This document shows, piece after piece, positions 27,917 through 36,327 of a stretch of 64,000 bases of DNA. Every line of letters begins with the position of its first letter. Position 1 is the stretch's first letter. The notes under the pieces are model-generated. The model saw nothing but the letters and a program-made list of their open reading frames with translations, was not told where the DNA came from and ran no database searches. The DNA comes from Saccharopolyspora galaxeae (GTDB lineage: Bacteria > Actinomycetota > Actinomycetes > Mycobacteriales > Pseudonocardiaceae). The position numbers and the translations under genes are program-made. The stretch covers positions 124,001-188,000 of the forward strand of contig NZ_JADDUE010000007.1 of the NCBI RefSeq assembly GCF_016526145.1, in the 5' to 3' direction.

Positions 27917-28480
27917 TCAGCGGCGCAGCGCGGCGGCCAAACGTTCCGGTCGCCTGCTGCTGATGACCCAGTACGGCGTCGGGTCATCAGGGTCGTCGAG
28001 CCACACCCGAACCGAGGATTTCACCCAGGGCCGGTGCACCACGAAAGCGGCCGGGTCCAGTTCCGGGCCGAGCGCGCGCCGCTTGTCCGCGGCGGGCACC
28101 ACCTCGGCCCCTTCGATGAACCGCAGCGGCAGGTGCGCATCGCCGACCCAGAGCTCCCCGCCGGAGATCTCGACCCTGGTGCGGCCCAGCCACAGCGGCA
28201 CCGCGATCGCGGCCGGGATCAGCACCACGTAGGGCAGCCACGCCCGCACGCCCGGGTGGCCCATGTGCACCTCTGCGGCCAGCAGCACGGCGATGATCAG
28301 CGGTAGCGGCCAGGTCCACCAGGACGCGAACAGCCGCTCCCGATACTCCGCCGGCTCGCCGCCGCTGCCCCGCTCGGCGTTTTCCCGTTCGGTGCTCCCC
28401 GCCTCGGCATTTCCACCCTCGGGATTCCCCTGACCGGGGGTGTCCTGGCGGGGGGTGGCTGCTTCTGCGCTTTCCGACAC
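27917..28480 (-). CDS. DUF3093 membrane protein
   Basis: A 187-residue protein, orthologous by position to mycobacterial Rv2698. A Gly/Glu-rich disordered N-terminus (1-45) precedes [15 protein letters not shown] and two transmembrane helices (about 55-75 and 82-100). A cytoplasmic beta-rich PH-like domain (about 103-187) contains [18 protein letters not shown]. The GTG at 28480 is the only plausible start and its ribosome site is close. It is divergent from dut by 24 bp, so the two promoters must overlap. Function unknown. Confidence 0.82.
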   Translation of the reverse strand: MSESAEAATPRQDTPGQGNPEGGNAEAGSTERENAERGSGGEPAEYRERLFASWWTWPLPLIIAVLLAAEVHMGHPGVRAWLPYVVLIPAAIAVPLWLGRTRVEISGGELWVGDAHLPLRFIEGAEVVPAADKRRALGPELDPAAFVVHRPWVKSSVRVWLDDPDDPTPYWVISSRRPERLAAALRR

Positions 28481-28504
28481 GCCTCCAGGGTAGTCTCGCG
28501 GCCC

Positions 28505-28993
28505 GTGCCGAACGTGAAGGTCCTGTTGACCCGTCTCGACCCCGATCTCCCGCCGCCGTCCTACGCCCGCTCCGGTGATGCCGGGGCGGATCTGGTGACG
28601 ACCAGCGACGTGCTGCTGCAGCCCGGTGAGCGCGCGCTCGTCGGCACCGGTGTCGCGCTGGCGCTGCCGGAGGGCTACGCCGGTTTCGTGCATCCGCGCT
28701 CCGGGCTCGCCGCGCGGGCCGGGCTCGGCGTGGTGAACGCGCCGGGGACGGTGGATGCGGGATACCGGGGTGAGATCCGGGTATGCCTGATCAATCATGA
28801 CCGCGCGGAGCCGCTGTCGCTGCGCCGCGGCGACCGCATCGCGCAACTCGTCGTGCAGCGCGTGGAGCACGCGGTGTTCGAGGAGGTCGACGAGCTGCCC
28901 GAGTCGCAGCGGGGTGCCGGTGGCCACGGGTCCACCGGTGGCCACGAGGTGCTGACGGCCCCGGCAGGGGCCGAACACAGGACGGAGGTCTGA
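28505..28993 (+). CDS. dut: Deoxyuridine 5'-triphosphate nucleotidohydrolase (dUTPase)
   Basis: Converts dUTP to dUMP, keeping uracil out of DNA and feeding dTMP synthesis. The homotrimeric-type motifs are all present: [43 protein letters not shown], and the flexible C-terminal [11 protein letters not shown]. The His in place of the common Phe in the last motif is also found in M. tuberculosis. The tail is about 10 residues longer than usual. The GTG at 28505 starts [11 protein letters not shown]. It ends 4 nt before the DUF3710 start, so the two are an operon. Confidence 0.95.
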   Translation: MPNVKVLLTRLDPDLPPPSYARSGDAGADLVTTSDVLLQPGERALVGTGVALALPEGYAGFVHPRSGLAARAGLGVVNAPGTVDAGYRGEIRVCLINHDRAEPLSLRRGDRIAQLVVQRVEHAVFEEVDELPESQRGAGGHGSTGGHEVLTAPAGAEHRTEV

Positions 28994-28997
28994 GGGG

Positions 28998-29645
28998 ATG
29001 TTCGGATTGGGCCGCCGCGGGCGAGGCCCGCAGGCCGAGGACGCCGCGCAGCCCGGGGAAGCCGACGGGTACGAGTTCGGTGCCGGTGCCGAGTCGGGCA
29101 TCGGGCCGTACGACCTCACCGAACTGCCGGATTCCGATTCGGTGCAGCGGCTCGACCTGGGATCGGTCCGGCTACCGGTGCCGGAGGGCAGTCAGCTGCA
29201 GGTCGAAGTCGACCCCACCGGGCCGGTGCGCGCGGTGCACCTGGTGACCCAGGTGGGCCGGTTGACGGTGAGCGCGTTCGCCGCACCGCGCAGCGCCGGG
29301 CTCTGGCCCGAGGTCCGCATGGAACTGGCCGACCAGTTGCGCAAGGACGGCGCGAAGGTCGGGCAGCAGGACGGCGAGTGGGGACCGGAGCTGATCGCCG
29401 ACTCGCAGCAGGCCGTGCTGCGGTTCGTCGGGGTGGACGGGCCGCGCTGGATGGTGCGGGGCGTCGCCGCCGGGCCCGCCGAGCACGCCGAAGCGTGCAC
29501 GAAGCTGCTGTACTCGGTGCTCGACGACACCGTCGTCGTTCGCGGTGAGGACCCGTTGCCGGTGCGCACGCCGCTGCCGATCGAGCTGCCGGACAGCATC
29601 GCGCGGCACATCCAGCAGGCCCAGGGCGGCCAGCAAGAGGCCTGA
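28998..29645 (+). CDS. DUF3710 protein
   Basis: A 215-residue soluble protein universal next to dut in actinobacteria (Rv2696c position). A Gly-rich N-terminus precedes YDLTELPDSDSVQRLDLGSV and a mixed alpha/beta domain with PRWMVRGVAAGP and the closing PLPIELPDSIARHI. It has no signal peptide or catalytic motif that I can identify. The ATG at 28998 lies just after dut. Function unknown. Confidence 0.85.
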   Translation: MFGLGRRGRGPQAEDAAQPGEADGYEFGAGAESGIGPYDLTELPDSDSVQRLDLGSVRLPVPEGSQLQVEVDPTGPVRAVHLVTQVGRLTVSAFAAPRSAGLWPEVRMELADQLRKDGAKVGQQDGEWGPELIADSQQAVLRFVGVDGPRWMVRGVAAGPAEHAEACTKLLYSVLDDTVVVRGEDPLPVRTPLPIELPDSIARHIQQAQGGQQEA

Positions 29646-29803
29646 TCGGTCACGGCCGGAAGCTCCTGGCGGAGCTCCGCGCGCTCGTTGCGAGCGCCGG
29701 TGGGGATCTCGATCGAGTGATCAATTTCCAAATGCCGCCAGGGTGGCGACCGGCCGCCGCGCGCGGGCTACGCTGGTGTTCGGGCGCAGCCCGGCGGACC
29801 CCC

Positions 29804-29857
29804 GGCGAGACCGGAACCCCCGGCGAAACCGGAGCCTGCTGCGAAACCGGAGCCCGC
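29804..29857. repeat. Degenerate 18-bp tandem repeat, three units
   Basis: Units at 29804, 29822 and 29840 share GCGARACCGGARCC. They lie in the 315-bp gap between DUF3710 and the OB-fold gene, where I see no credible gene. A frame through it would read GETGxPGETG, a chance collagen-like string. Confidence 0.6.
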
Positions 29858-29960
29858 CGAACGATTCGCGGATCGGTGGCGGGTTCCGCGCGGACCCGGA
29901 CCGGCCCGGCAAGATCCAACCCTTCGAAGTCGAGTGCCCAGGCGCACGGGAGCGCTAGCG

Positions 29961-30338
29961 ATGAGCAACACCGGGGGCGGCTACTGGCGCCGCCTCGTAC
30001 GCCGGTTGACCAGCGATGTCGCCGAGCTCGACGCCGACGACCTCTCGGAGCGCTCGCAGGCGAGCGGGGCCCAGCGGGCCTGCGACTGCGAGTGCGGGCA
30101 GGAAGCCGTGGTGCTGGGCAGGCTGCGCAGCGTCGACATGTCGCCGAAGGCTTCGGCTCCGACGCTGGAGGCCGAACTCTTCGACGGCACCGAGGGCGTC
30201 ACGCTCGTCTGGCTCGGCCGCCGCCGGATCACCGGCATCGAACCCGGCCGCACCATCAAGGCCCGCGGCCGCATCGCGGTCCGCGACGGCCGCAAAGTGC
30301 TTTACAACCCCTACTACGAGTTGCAGAACACCGCATGA
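29961..30338 (+). CDS. OB-fold nucleic-acid-binding domain protein
   Basis: A 125-residue protein matching Rv2694c by position. After a basic N-terminus (YWRRLVRRL) comes a single OB fold with CDCECGQEAVVLGRLRSV, LEAELFDGTEGVTLVWLGRR and IKARGRIAVRDGRKVLYNP, the pattern of RecG-like or tRNA-anticodon-like OB domains. The ATG at 29961 is preceded by GGGAG. Its stop overlaps the DUF3159 start by ATGA, so they are coupled. The biological role is unknown. Confidence 0.85.
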   Translation: MSNTGGGYWRRLVRRLTSDVAELDADDLSERSQASGAQRACDCECGQEAVVLGRLRSVDMSPKASAPTLEAELFDGTEGVTLVWLGRRRITGIEPGRTIKARGRIAVRDGRKVLYNPYYELQNTA

Positions 30339-31123
30339 GCGAACGCGACATCCCGGACCCGGACGCACGGCCCGCCACGCCCGAATCCGCTCCGGAAGCA
30401 TCCGGCACGGCGTCCGCGGGCGGGACGGCCGCGCCGGAGCAGACCTTGCTGGAGCAGATGGGCGGGGTCGCCGGCCTCGCCTACTCGGCGGTGCCCATCG
30501 TGGTGTTCGTCGTGGTCAACGCGTTGACCGGGCTGATGCCCGCGATCTGGTCGGCGATCGGGGTGGCGGTGGCCATCGCGGTGTACCGCCTGGTGCGCAG
30601 GGAGCCGCTGCAGCCGGCGATCTCCGGTCTGCTCGGGGTCGCGGTGTGCTCCTACATCGCTTACCGCTCCGGTGATGCCAAGGGCTTCTTCCTGCTCGGG
30701 ATCTACACGAGCCTGGTCTACGGCGGCGCGTTCCTGGTGTCGGTGCTGGTGCGCTGGCCGCTGGTCGGGGTGGCGTGGTCGCTGCTCAACGGGCTCGGCA
30801 TGGATTGGCGCAACCAGCGGCGGGCGATGACGGGCTACGACCTGGCGACGATGGCGTGGGTCGTGGTGTTCGGCGCGAAGTACATCGTCCAGCAGTGGCT
30901 CTACAACGAGGACGCGACGGGATGGCTGGCGTTCGCCCGGATCGCGATGGGCTATCCGCTGACCGGACTGGCGCTGATCGTGACGGTGTGGGCGGTGCGC
31001 CGCGCGGGCAAGGTCGCGGAGGAGGTCGCCGAGCAGGAGGCGGCCGCCGACCGGGCTGCGTACGCGCGCTACGCGGGTGGCTCGATCGCGCCTGAGACGG
31101 GCGGTTCCGGCGCGGCGCAGTGA
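30335..31123 (+). CDS. DUF3159 polytopic membrane protein
   Basis: A 262-residue membrane protein (Rv2693c position). A disordered acidic N-terminus of about 45 residues precedes about six hydrophobic helices, starting at VAGLAYSAVPIVVFVVVNAL. The conserved GMDWRNQRRAMTGYDLATM loop lies between the fourth and fifth. The short cytoplasmic tail is Ala/Glu-rich. Translation is coupled to the OB-fold gene. It ends 80 nt before the convergent trk genes. No known transport signature. Confidence 0.85.
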   Translation: MSERDIPDPDARPATPESAPEASGTASAGGTAAPEQTLLEQMGGVAGLAYSAVPIVVFVVVNALTGLMPAIWSAIGVAVAIAVYRLVRREPLQPAISGLLGVAVCSYIAYRSGDAKGFFLLGIYTSLVYGGAFLVSVLVRWPLVGVAWSLLNGLGMDWRNQRRAMTGYDLATMAWVVVFGAKYIVQQWLYNEDATGWLAFARIAMGYPLTGLALIVTVWAVRRAGKVAEEVAEQEAAADRAAYARYAGGSIAPETGGSGAAQ

Positions 31124-31203
31124 TCGCCGGGATGATGACCCGCACGGCCTGAGTTCCGCGGTCGTGGGCGCGCGGCGACGCCGTCGTCACGATCGCGGTG
31201 CGG

Positions 31204-31878
31204 TCAGTTCTGCAAGCCCTCGCCGACGTGCACCGCGTCCCGGATCTTGTGCTCCACGTCCGCGGTTGCCACGAACAGCATCTCGTCCCCGGCTTCCACC
31301 GGGTCGTCCGGCTGCGGGACGATCACCCGCCCGCCGCGGAGGATCGTCACCAGCGCGGCGTCCGAGGGCAGTGCCAGGTCCCGCACGCGGCGGCCTGCCA
31401 GCGGCGTGCTGTCCGGCAGCGTGATCTCCACCAGGTTCGCCTGGCCCTGCCGCAGGGTCATCAGCCGCACCAGGTCGCCGACGTTGACCGCTTCCTCGAC
31501 CATCGCCGCGAGCATCCGCGGCGTGGAAACCGCGACGTCCACGCCCCAGGCCTCGGTGAACAGCCACTCGTTGCGCGGGTCGTTGACCCGGGCGACCACG
31601 CGGCGGACCGCGAACTCGGTCTTGGCCAGCAGCGAGACCACGAGGTTGACCTTGTCGTCGCCGGTGGCGGCGATGACCACGTCGCAGGACTGCAGCCCGG
31701 ACTCCTCCAGCGAGGCCAGTTCGCAGGCGTCGGCGAGCACCCACTCCGCGTCCGGGATGTCCCGCGGCAGGTAGTTGCGGGAGCTGCGTTCGAGCAGCAT
31801 CACCCGGTGGTCGCCTTCGAGCAGCTCGCGGGCGATGGACTGGCCGACCGCGCCCGCGCCTGCGATCGCGATGCGCAT
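31204..31878 (-). CDS. ceoC: TrkA-type potassium uptake regulator (RCK_N and RCK_C), second of pair
   Basis: A 224-residue cytoplasmic RCK protein. The N-terminal Rossmann domain starts MRIAIAGAGAVGQSIA (NAD/ATP glycine motif) with the later Asp in DVVIAATGDDKVN. The C-terminal RCK_C domain (about 135-215) contains VEITLPDSTPLAGRRVRDLALP. It is the counterpart of mycobacterial CeoC/TrkB. The ATG at 31878 overlaps the stop of the upstream trkA gene by one base (TGATG), implying equal production and a heteromer. No TrkH/KtrB membrane subunit is encoded nearby; the APC transporter across the divergent promoter is the likely partner. Confidence 0.88.
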   Translation of the reverse strand: MRIAIAGAGAVGQSIARELLEGDHRVMLLERSSRNYLPRDIPDAEWVLADACELASLEESGLQSCDVVIAATGDDKVNLVVSLLAKTEFAVRRVVARVNDPRNEWLFTEAWGVDVAVSTPRMLAAMVEEAVNVGDLVRLMTLRQGQANLVEITLPDSTPLAGRRVRDLALPSDAALVTILRGGRVIVPQPDDPVEAGDEMLFVATADVEHKIRDAVHVGEGLQN

Positions 31879-32546
31879 CAGTGGCCCTCCTCGTCGGGTG
31901 CGCGCAGTGCGGCGGCGGTGACGTCGGTGACGGTCCCGGACAGCGCCGCGACGTAGATCGTGTCGTCGGCCTGGATGACCGTGCGCGGCTCCGGCAGCAC
32001 GCCGTTGCCGAAGCGCATGACGAATGCCACGCGAGCGCCGATGGTGTTCTCCAGCTCCGGGATCCGGTGGCCCACCCAGTCTTCGTGCAGCGGTAGTTGC
32101 AGCACCGCGACCGTGCCGGACGGTTCGCGCCACGCCGTGGCCACGCCCTCCGGCAGCAGCATCCGCAGGAACCGGTCGGTCGTCCACGGCACGGTGGCCA
32201 CGGTGGGGATGCCCAGGCGCTGGTAGACCTCGGCGCGCTTGGGGTCGTAGATGCGGGCCACGACGTGCTCCACGCCGAAGGTCTCCCGCGCCACCCGGGC
32301 GGCCACGATGTTGGAGTTGTCGCCGTTGGAGACTGCGGCGAATGCCGCCGCCCCCTCGATGCCCGCCTCGATCAGCACGTCCCGGTCGAAACCGTTGCCG
32401 GTGACCTGCAAGCCGGTGAAGTCCTTGCCCAGCCGGTGGAACGACTGGTCGTCCTTGTCCACCACCGCGACGGTGTGGTCGAGCCGCTGCAGGGCCGTGG
32501 CCAGGGAAGACCCGACCCGGCCGCAGCCCAGGATCACGACGTGCAC
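31878..32546 (-). CDS. ceoB: TrkA-type potassium uptake regulator, first of pair
   Basis: A 222-residue RCK protein. HVVILGCGRVGSSLA is the nucleotide-binding glycine motif, VVDKDDQSFHRL holds the ribose-binding acid, and an RCK_C domain occupies about 130-215. The GTG at 32546 has AAGGAG 8 nt upstream. It is the first gene of a two-gene unit with the next TrkA protein and is divergent from the KimA-like transporter gene (220 bp between). It corresponds to mycobacterial CeoB. Confidence 0.88.
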   Translation of the reverse strand: MHVVILGCGRVGSSLATALQRLDHTVAVVDKDDQSFHRLGKDFTGLQVTGNGFDRDVLIEAGIEGAAAFAAVSNGDNSNIVAARVARETFGVEHVVARIYDPKRAEVYQRLGIPTVATVPWTTDRFLRMLLPEGVATAWREPSGTVAVLQLPLHEDWVGHRIPELENTIGARVAFVMRFGNGVLPEPRTVIQADDTIYVAALSGTVTDVTAAALRAPDEEGH

Positions 32547-32766
32547 GGCCTGTCTCCTTGTCCTGCTCGTGCGGCACGACGTGCCGCCGCGTCGCGCCTG
32601 CGTGACGGTACCCCGGCAGGAAAGGGCGCGGTGTCCCGCGCACGCCGCGGCCGGGACCGCCGCTTTCGGCGGATGCACCGTATCCGAGCGCACGCCGCGG
32701 TGGTGCCGGGGCCGCGCCCGCGGGCGCACGGGCGCGGCAACGTGCGAAAAGCGAGCGCTTACGCTC

Positions 32767-34782
32767 ATGGCCGTGTTCAAGCTCGCGACCGCGACGAAAC
32801 GCCTGCTGGTGGGGCAACCGTTCCGCAGCGACCGGTTGTCGCACACGCTGCTGCCCAAGCGGCTGGCGCTGCCGGTGTTCGCCTCCGACGCGATGTCGTC
32901 GGTGGCCTACGCGCCGGAGGAACTGTTCCTGGTGCTGTCGGTGGCGGGACTGTCGGCCTACGCGCTGACGCCGTGGTTGGGTGCGCTGGTCGCGCTGGTG
33001 ATGCTCACCGTGGTGGCCAGCTACCGGCAGAACGTGCGCGCCTACCCGTCCGGTGGCGGGGACTACGAGGTCGCCACCAAGAACCTGGGGCGGCGCGCGG
33101 GATTGACGGTGGGCAGCGCGCTGCTGGTGGACTACGTGCTCACGGTTGCCGTGTCGATCTCGTCGGCGGCCGCGAACATCGGTGCGCTGATCCCGTTCGT
33201 GGGCACGCACAAGGTGTGGTTCGCGGTGGCCGCGATCGTCGTGCTGACCGCGATCAACCTGCGCGGGCTGCGCGAGTCCGGGGGATTCCTGGCGGTGCCG
33301 GTGTACGCCTTCCTGCTCGGCGTGCTCGGCATGATCGCGTTCGGGCTGTTCCGCGCGCTCGTGCTCGGCCACGAGATGCGCGCCGAGAGCGCTTCGGTGC
33401 AGATCGCCCCGGACGAGACGCAGGTGGCCGGGCTGGCGTTCGTGTTCCTGGTGATGCGGGCGTTCTCGCAGGGTGCCGCGGCGCTGACCGGCGTGGAAGC
33501 GATCAGCAACGGGGTGCCCGCGTTCCGCAAGCCGAAGTCCCGGAACGCGGCGACGACGCTGCTGATGATGGGCGCGATCTCGGTCATCATGCTGATGGGG
33601 CTGATCTCCCTGGCGCAGTACACCGGGGTGCGCATCGCGGAGGACCCGGTGCACCAGATCATCGGCGCACCGCCCGGCTACGTGCAGCAGACGATGATCG
33701 CCCAGATCGCCGCCGCGGTGTTCAACGTCTTCCCGCCCGGCGTCTACTACGTCACCGCCTGCACCGCGATCATCCTGGTGCTGGCGGCGAACACCGCGTT
33801 CAACGGCTTCCCCGTGCTGGGGTCGATCCTGGCGCAGGACCGCTACCTGCCGCGGCAGTTCCACACCCGCGGCGACCGGCTGGCGTTCTCCAACGGCATC
33901 GTGTTCCTGGCGGTGTTCGCGGCGGTGCTGGTGATGGCCTTCGACGCCGAGGTCACCCAGCTCGTGCAGCTCTACGTGGTGGGCGTGTTCGTGTCGTTCA
34001 CGGTGAGCCAGACCGGGATGGTGCGGCACTGGAACCGGTTGCTGCGCACGGAGAAGGACGTCTCGCAGCGGCGGCGGATGCGCCGCTCGCAGGCGATCAA
34101 CGCCTTCGGGCTGGTGATGACCGGCTCGGTGCTGGTGATCGTGCTGGCCACGAAGCTGGCCAAGGGCGCGTGGATCGCACTGGCGGCGATGGCGGCGATC
34201 TACCTGCTGATGACCGCGATCCGGCGGCACTACGACTCGGTGCAGGAGGAGCTGGCCCAGTACGACGAGCCGGCCGTGCTGCCGTCGCGGAACTACGCGC
34301 TGGTGCTGGTGTCCCAGGTGCACCTGCCGACGCTGCGCGCGTTGGCCTACGCGCGGGCGACCCGCCCGGACACGCTGGAGGCGATCACGGTCAACGTGGA
34401 CGACGCGGGCACCAGGGAACTCACCTCCGCCTGGGAGTCGAAGGACCTGCCGGTGCCGTTGAAGGTCATCGAGTCGCCGTACCGCGAGGTGACCCGGCCG
34501 CTGATCGAATACGTCAAGCGGATCCGCCGCAACAGCCCCCGCGACGTGGTCACCGTGTTCATCCCGGAGTACGTCGTCGGACACTGGTGGGAGCAGCTGC
34601 TGCACAACCAGAGCGCGCTGCGGCTCAAGGGCCGGTTGCTGTTCGAGCCGGGCGTGATGGTGACCAGCGTGCCGTGGCAGCTCGCGTCGTCGACGCGGGC
34701 CAAGCAGCGCGCCAAGCAACGGGTGATGCCGGGCGCGCTGCGGCGCGGCCTGGGTGAGACGAAGGGGAACGAACGCCGGTGA
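32767..34782 (+). CDS. APC-superfamily permease, KimA-like (probable potassium importer)
   Basis: A 671-residue polytopic transporter with about 12 hydrophobic helices (35-475) and a 190-residue cytoplasmic C-terminal domain. The first unwound helix reads FASDAMSSVAYAPEELF, the same segment that marks Bacillus KimA (YdaO), a potassium/proton symporter controlled by c-di-AMP. The C-terminal domain (VLVSQVHLPTLRALAYARAT) is universal-stress-like, as in KimA. Divergent trkA-type genes support a potassium role. The ATG at 32767 lacks a strong ribosome site. No ydaO riboswitch was visible upstream. Its stop overlaps the next gene by GTGA. Confidence 0.85.
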   Translation: MAVFKLATATKRLLVGQPFRSDRLSHTLLPKRLALPVFASDAMSSVAYAPEELFLVLSVAGLSAYALTPWLGALVALVMLTVVASYRQNVRAYPSGGGDYEVATKNLGRRAGLTVGSALLVDYVLTVAVSISSAAANIGALIPFVGTHKVWFAVAAIVVLTAINLRGLRESGGFLAVPVYAFLLGVLGMIAFGLFRALVLGHEMRAESASVQIAPDETQVAGLAFVFLVMRAFSQGAAALTGVEAISNGVPAFRKPKSRNAATTLLMMGAISVIMLMGLISLAQYTGVRIAEDPVHQIIGAPPGYVQQTMIAQIAAAVFNVFPPGVYYVTACTAIILVLAANTAFNGFPVLGSILAQDRYLPRQFHTRGDRLAFSNGIVFLAVFAAVLVMAFDAEVTQLVQLYVVGVFVSFTVSQTGMVRHWNRLLRTEKDVSQRRRMRRSQAINAFGLVMTGSVLVIVLATKLAKGAWIALAAMAAIYLLMTAIRRHYDSVQEELAQYDEPAVLPSRNYALVLVSQVHLPTLRALAYARATRPDTLEAITVNVDDAGTRELTSAWESKDLPVPLKVIESPYREVTRPLIEYVKRIRRNSPRDVVTVFIPEYVVGHWWEQLLHNQSALRLKGRLLFEPGVMVTSVPWQLASSTRAKQRAKQRVMPGALRRGLGETKGNERR

Positions 34783-36044
34783 CCGGCAAACTCGACTGGA
34801 CCGGCAAGCGTCTGAAACTCGACGTGGGACCGGTCGCCCACGGCGGGCACTGCGTGGCCCGCCACGAAGGCCGGGTGGTGTTCGTGCGGCACGCGCTACC
34901 CGGTGAGGTGGTGCTGGCGGAGGTCACCGAGGACCCCGGCAAGGGGTTCTGCCGGGCCGACGCGGTGGAGGTGTTCACCGCGGCCGAGGGCCGGGTGCAG
35001 CCGCCCTGCCCGCTGGCGGACATGTCGCGGGGCCGGGACCGCTGCGGCGGCTGCGACTGGCAGCACGCGGATCCGGTCACGCAGCGCGAGCTGAAGGCGG
35101 CGGTGGTCCGCGAGCAGCTGCAGCGCATCGCCGGTCTGGATCGCGAGGTCGTGGTCCGGGAACTGCCGGGCGGTCCGCTGCGCTGGCGCACCCGCGTCCG
35201 GCTGGCGGTGGACCGGGTGGGGCGTCCCGGTTTCCATCCGCACCGCAGCCACCGGGTGCTGCCGGTCGCGGACTGCCCGATCACGGTGCCGGGCGCGCTG
35301 GACGGCGTCACCGACCGGGAGTGGCCGAGCGGCGCGGAGCTCGAGGTCGTGGCCGACGCGCAGGGCGAAGTGCACGTCGCGCAGCGGGAGAAGGCGCCGC
35401 AGCGCCGCAGGGGCAAGCGCGGCGCGGTGATCTCCACGCAGGTCGAGGGATCGGGCGTGGCGCGCGAGCAGGCCGCCGGGCGGAACTGGGAACTCGCCGC
35501 GGACGGCTTCTGGCAGGTGCACCCGGCCGCAGCGGACACCTTCGCCGAGACGGTCCGCCGGATGGCTGCGGTGCCCGGCGGTGGTGTGGCCTGGGATCTC
35601 TACGGCGGAGTCGGCTTGTTCGCCGCGGTGCTGGCCGAGCAGACCGGACCGGCCGGTTCGGTGCTCGTGGTCGAGTCCTCCCGCCGCGCCACCGAGGACG
35701 CGGTCGCGAACCTGCGGGACCTTCCGCAGGTGTCGTTCCGGGCCGGAGCGGTCGAGGACGTGCTCGCCGACGAATCCTTGCCGCGGCCGGACGTGGCAGT
35801 GCTCGACCCGCCGCGCAAGGGCGCGGGCCGGGCGGTGGTCGAGGCCGTGTGCGCGCGGCGGCCGGCGCGAGTGGTGCACGTGGCCTGCGACCCGGCTGCC
35901 CTGGCGCGCGACGTCGGCCTGTTCGCCGAGCACGGATACCGGCTCGCTGAGCTCGAGGCGTTCGACGCCTTCCCGATGACGCACCACGTGGAGTGCATCG
36001 CGCTGCTCGAACCCGTGGCGCCCGGCCGGCCGCGAGAAGCGTGA
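34779..36044 (+). CDS. TRAM-domain class I SAM-dependent RNA (uracil-5) methyltransferase, TrmA/RlmD family
   Basis: A 421-residue RNA m5U methyltransferase (Rv2689c position). A TRAM RNA-binding domain (1-60) is followed by cysteines for a 4Fe-4S cluster (Cys77, Cys89 and Cys92, the fourth probably in VADCPITVPG). The methyltransferase core has WDLYGGVGLFAA and VLDPPRKGAG, and the catalytic cysteine motif VHVACDPAALARD. All catalytic elements are intact. The GTG at 34779 overlaps the transporter stop by 4 nt. The target (tRNA U54 or 23S rRNA) cannot be told from sequence alone. Confidence 0.92.
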   Translation: MTGKLDWTGKRLKLDVGPVAHGGHCVARHEGRVVFVRHALPGEVVLAEVTEDPGKGFCRADAVEVFTAAEGRVQPPCPLADMSRGRDRCGGCDWQHADPVTQRELKAAVVREQLQRIAGLDREVVVRELPGGPLRWRTRVRLAVDRVGRPGFHPHRSHRVLPVADCPITVPGALDGVTDREWPSGAELEVVADAQGEVHVAQREKAPQRRRGKRGAVISTQVEGSGVAREQAAGRNWELAADGFWQVHPAAADTFAETVRRMAAVPGGGVAWDLYGGVGLFAAVLAEQTGPAGSVLVVESSRRATEDAVANLRDLPQVSFRAGAVEDVLADESLPRPDVAVLDPPRKGAGRAVVEAVCARRPARVVHVACDPAALARDVGLFAEHGYRLAELEAFDAFPMTHHVECIALLEPVAPGRPREA

Positions 36045-36230
36045 TCGAGCTGCCCGGAAAGTGTGGTAGTCGGTCCACCCGTCCGAGGGATGTACCTGCG
36101 AATCCGCGGCGTTCGGGGCCGTTTCCGTTACCTGTGCAGCGTGTTCACGCGTTGCCGGATTCCCGCGGACCGGTGATCCGGAGCGGGCGCAGGCCTGCGT
36201 ACCTTGTCCGGGGCGGGTGGCCGCGCTCCG

Positions 36231-36236
36231 TAGACT
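36231..36236 (+). promoter_or_regulatory. Possible -10 box for dxs
   Basis: TAGACT, 92 nt before the dxs start, in the 283-bp gap after the RNA methyltransferase gene. A recognisable -35 at the standard distance is lacking. The leader downstream has a small AACCCG...CGGGTT hairpin. Confidence 0.3.
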
Positions 36237-36327
36237 GGTCGGGGCCGCCTGCGGCGGAGAGCACTCCCGGAACCCGTGCGAACCGGGTTGAGCACAAGCA
36301 TTGCTGGATGACGAGCGAGGTGGAGCG

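Noticed and set aside
29717-29960. Collagen-like small protein from the 18-bp repeats
   Set aside because: The GETG string is a frame artefact that runs straight into the OB-fold and DUF3159 genes without a stop or ribosome site.
32547-32766. Possible ydaO-type c-di-AMP riboswitch upstream of the KimA-like gene
   Set aside because: The conserved purine-rich blocks of that riboswitch are not visible in either direction; only GC-rich hairpins are present.
32097-34757. An 886-codon open frame overlapping the trkA and transporter genes
   Set aside because: The product is Gly/Arg-rich without domains; the overlapping frames encode clear TrkA and APC proteins.
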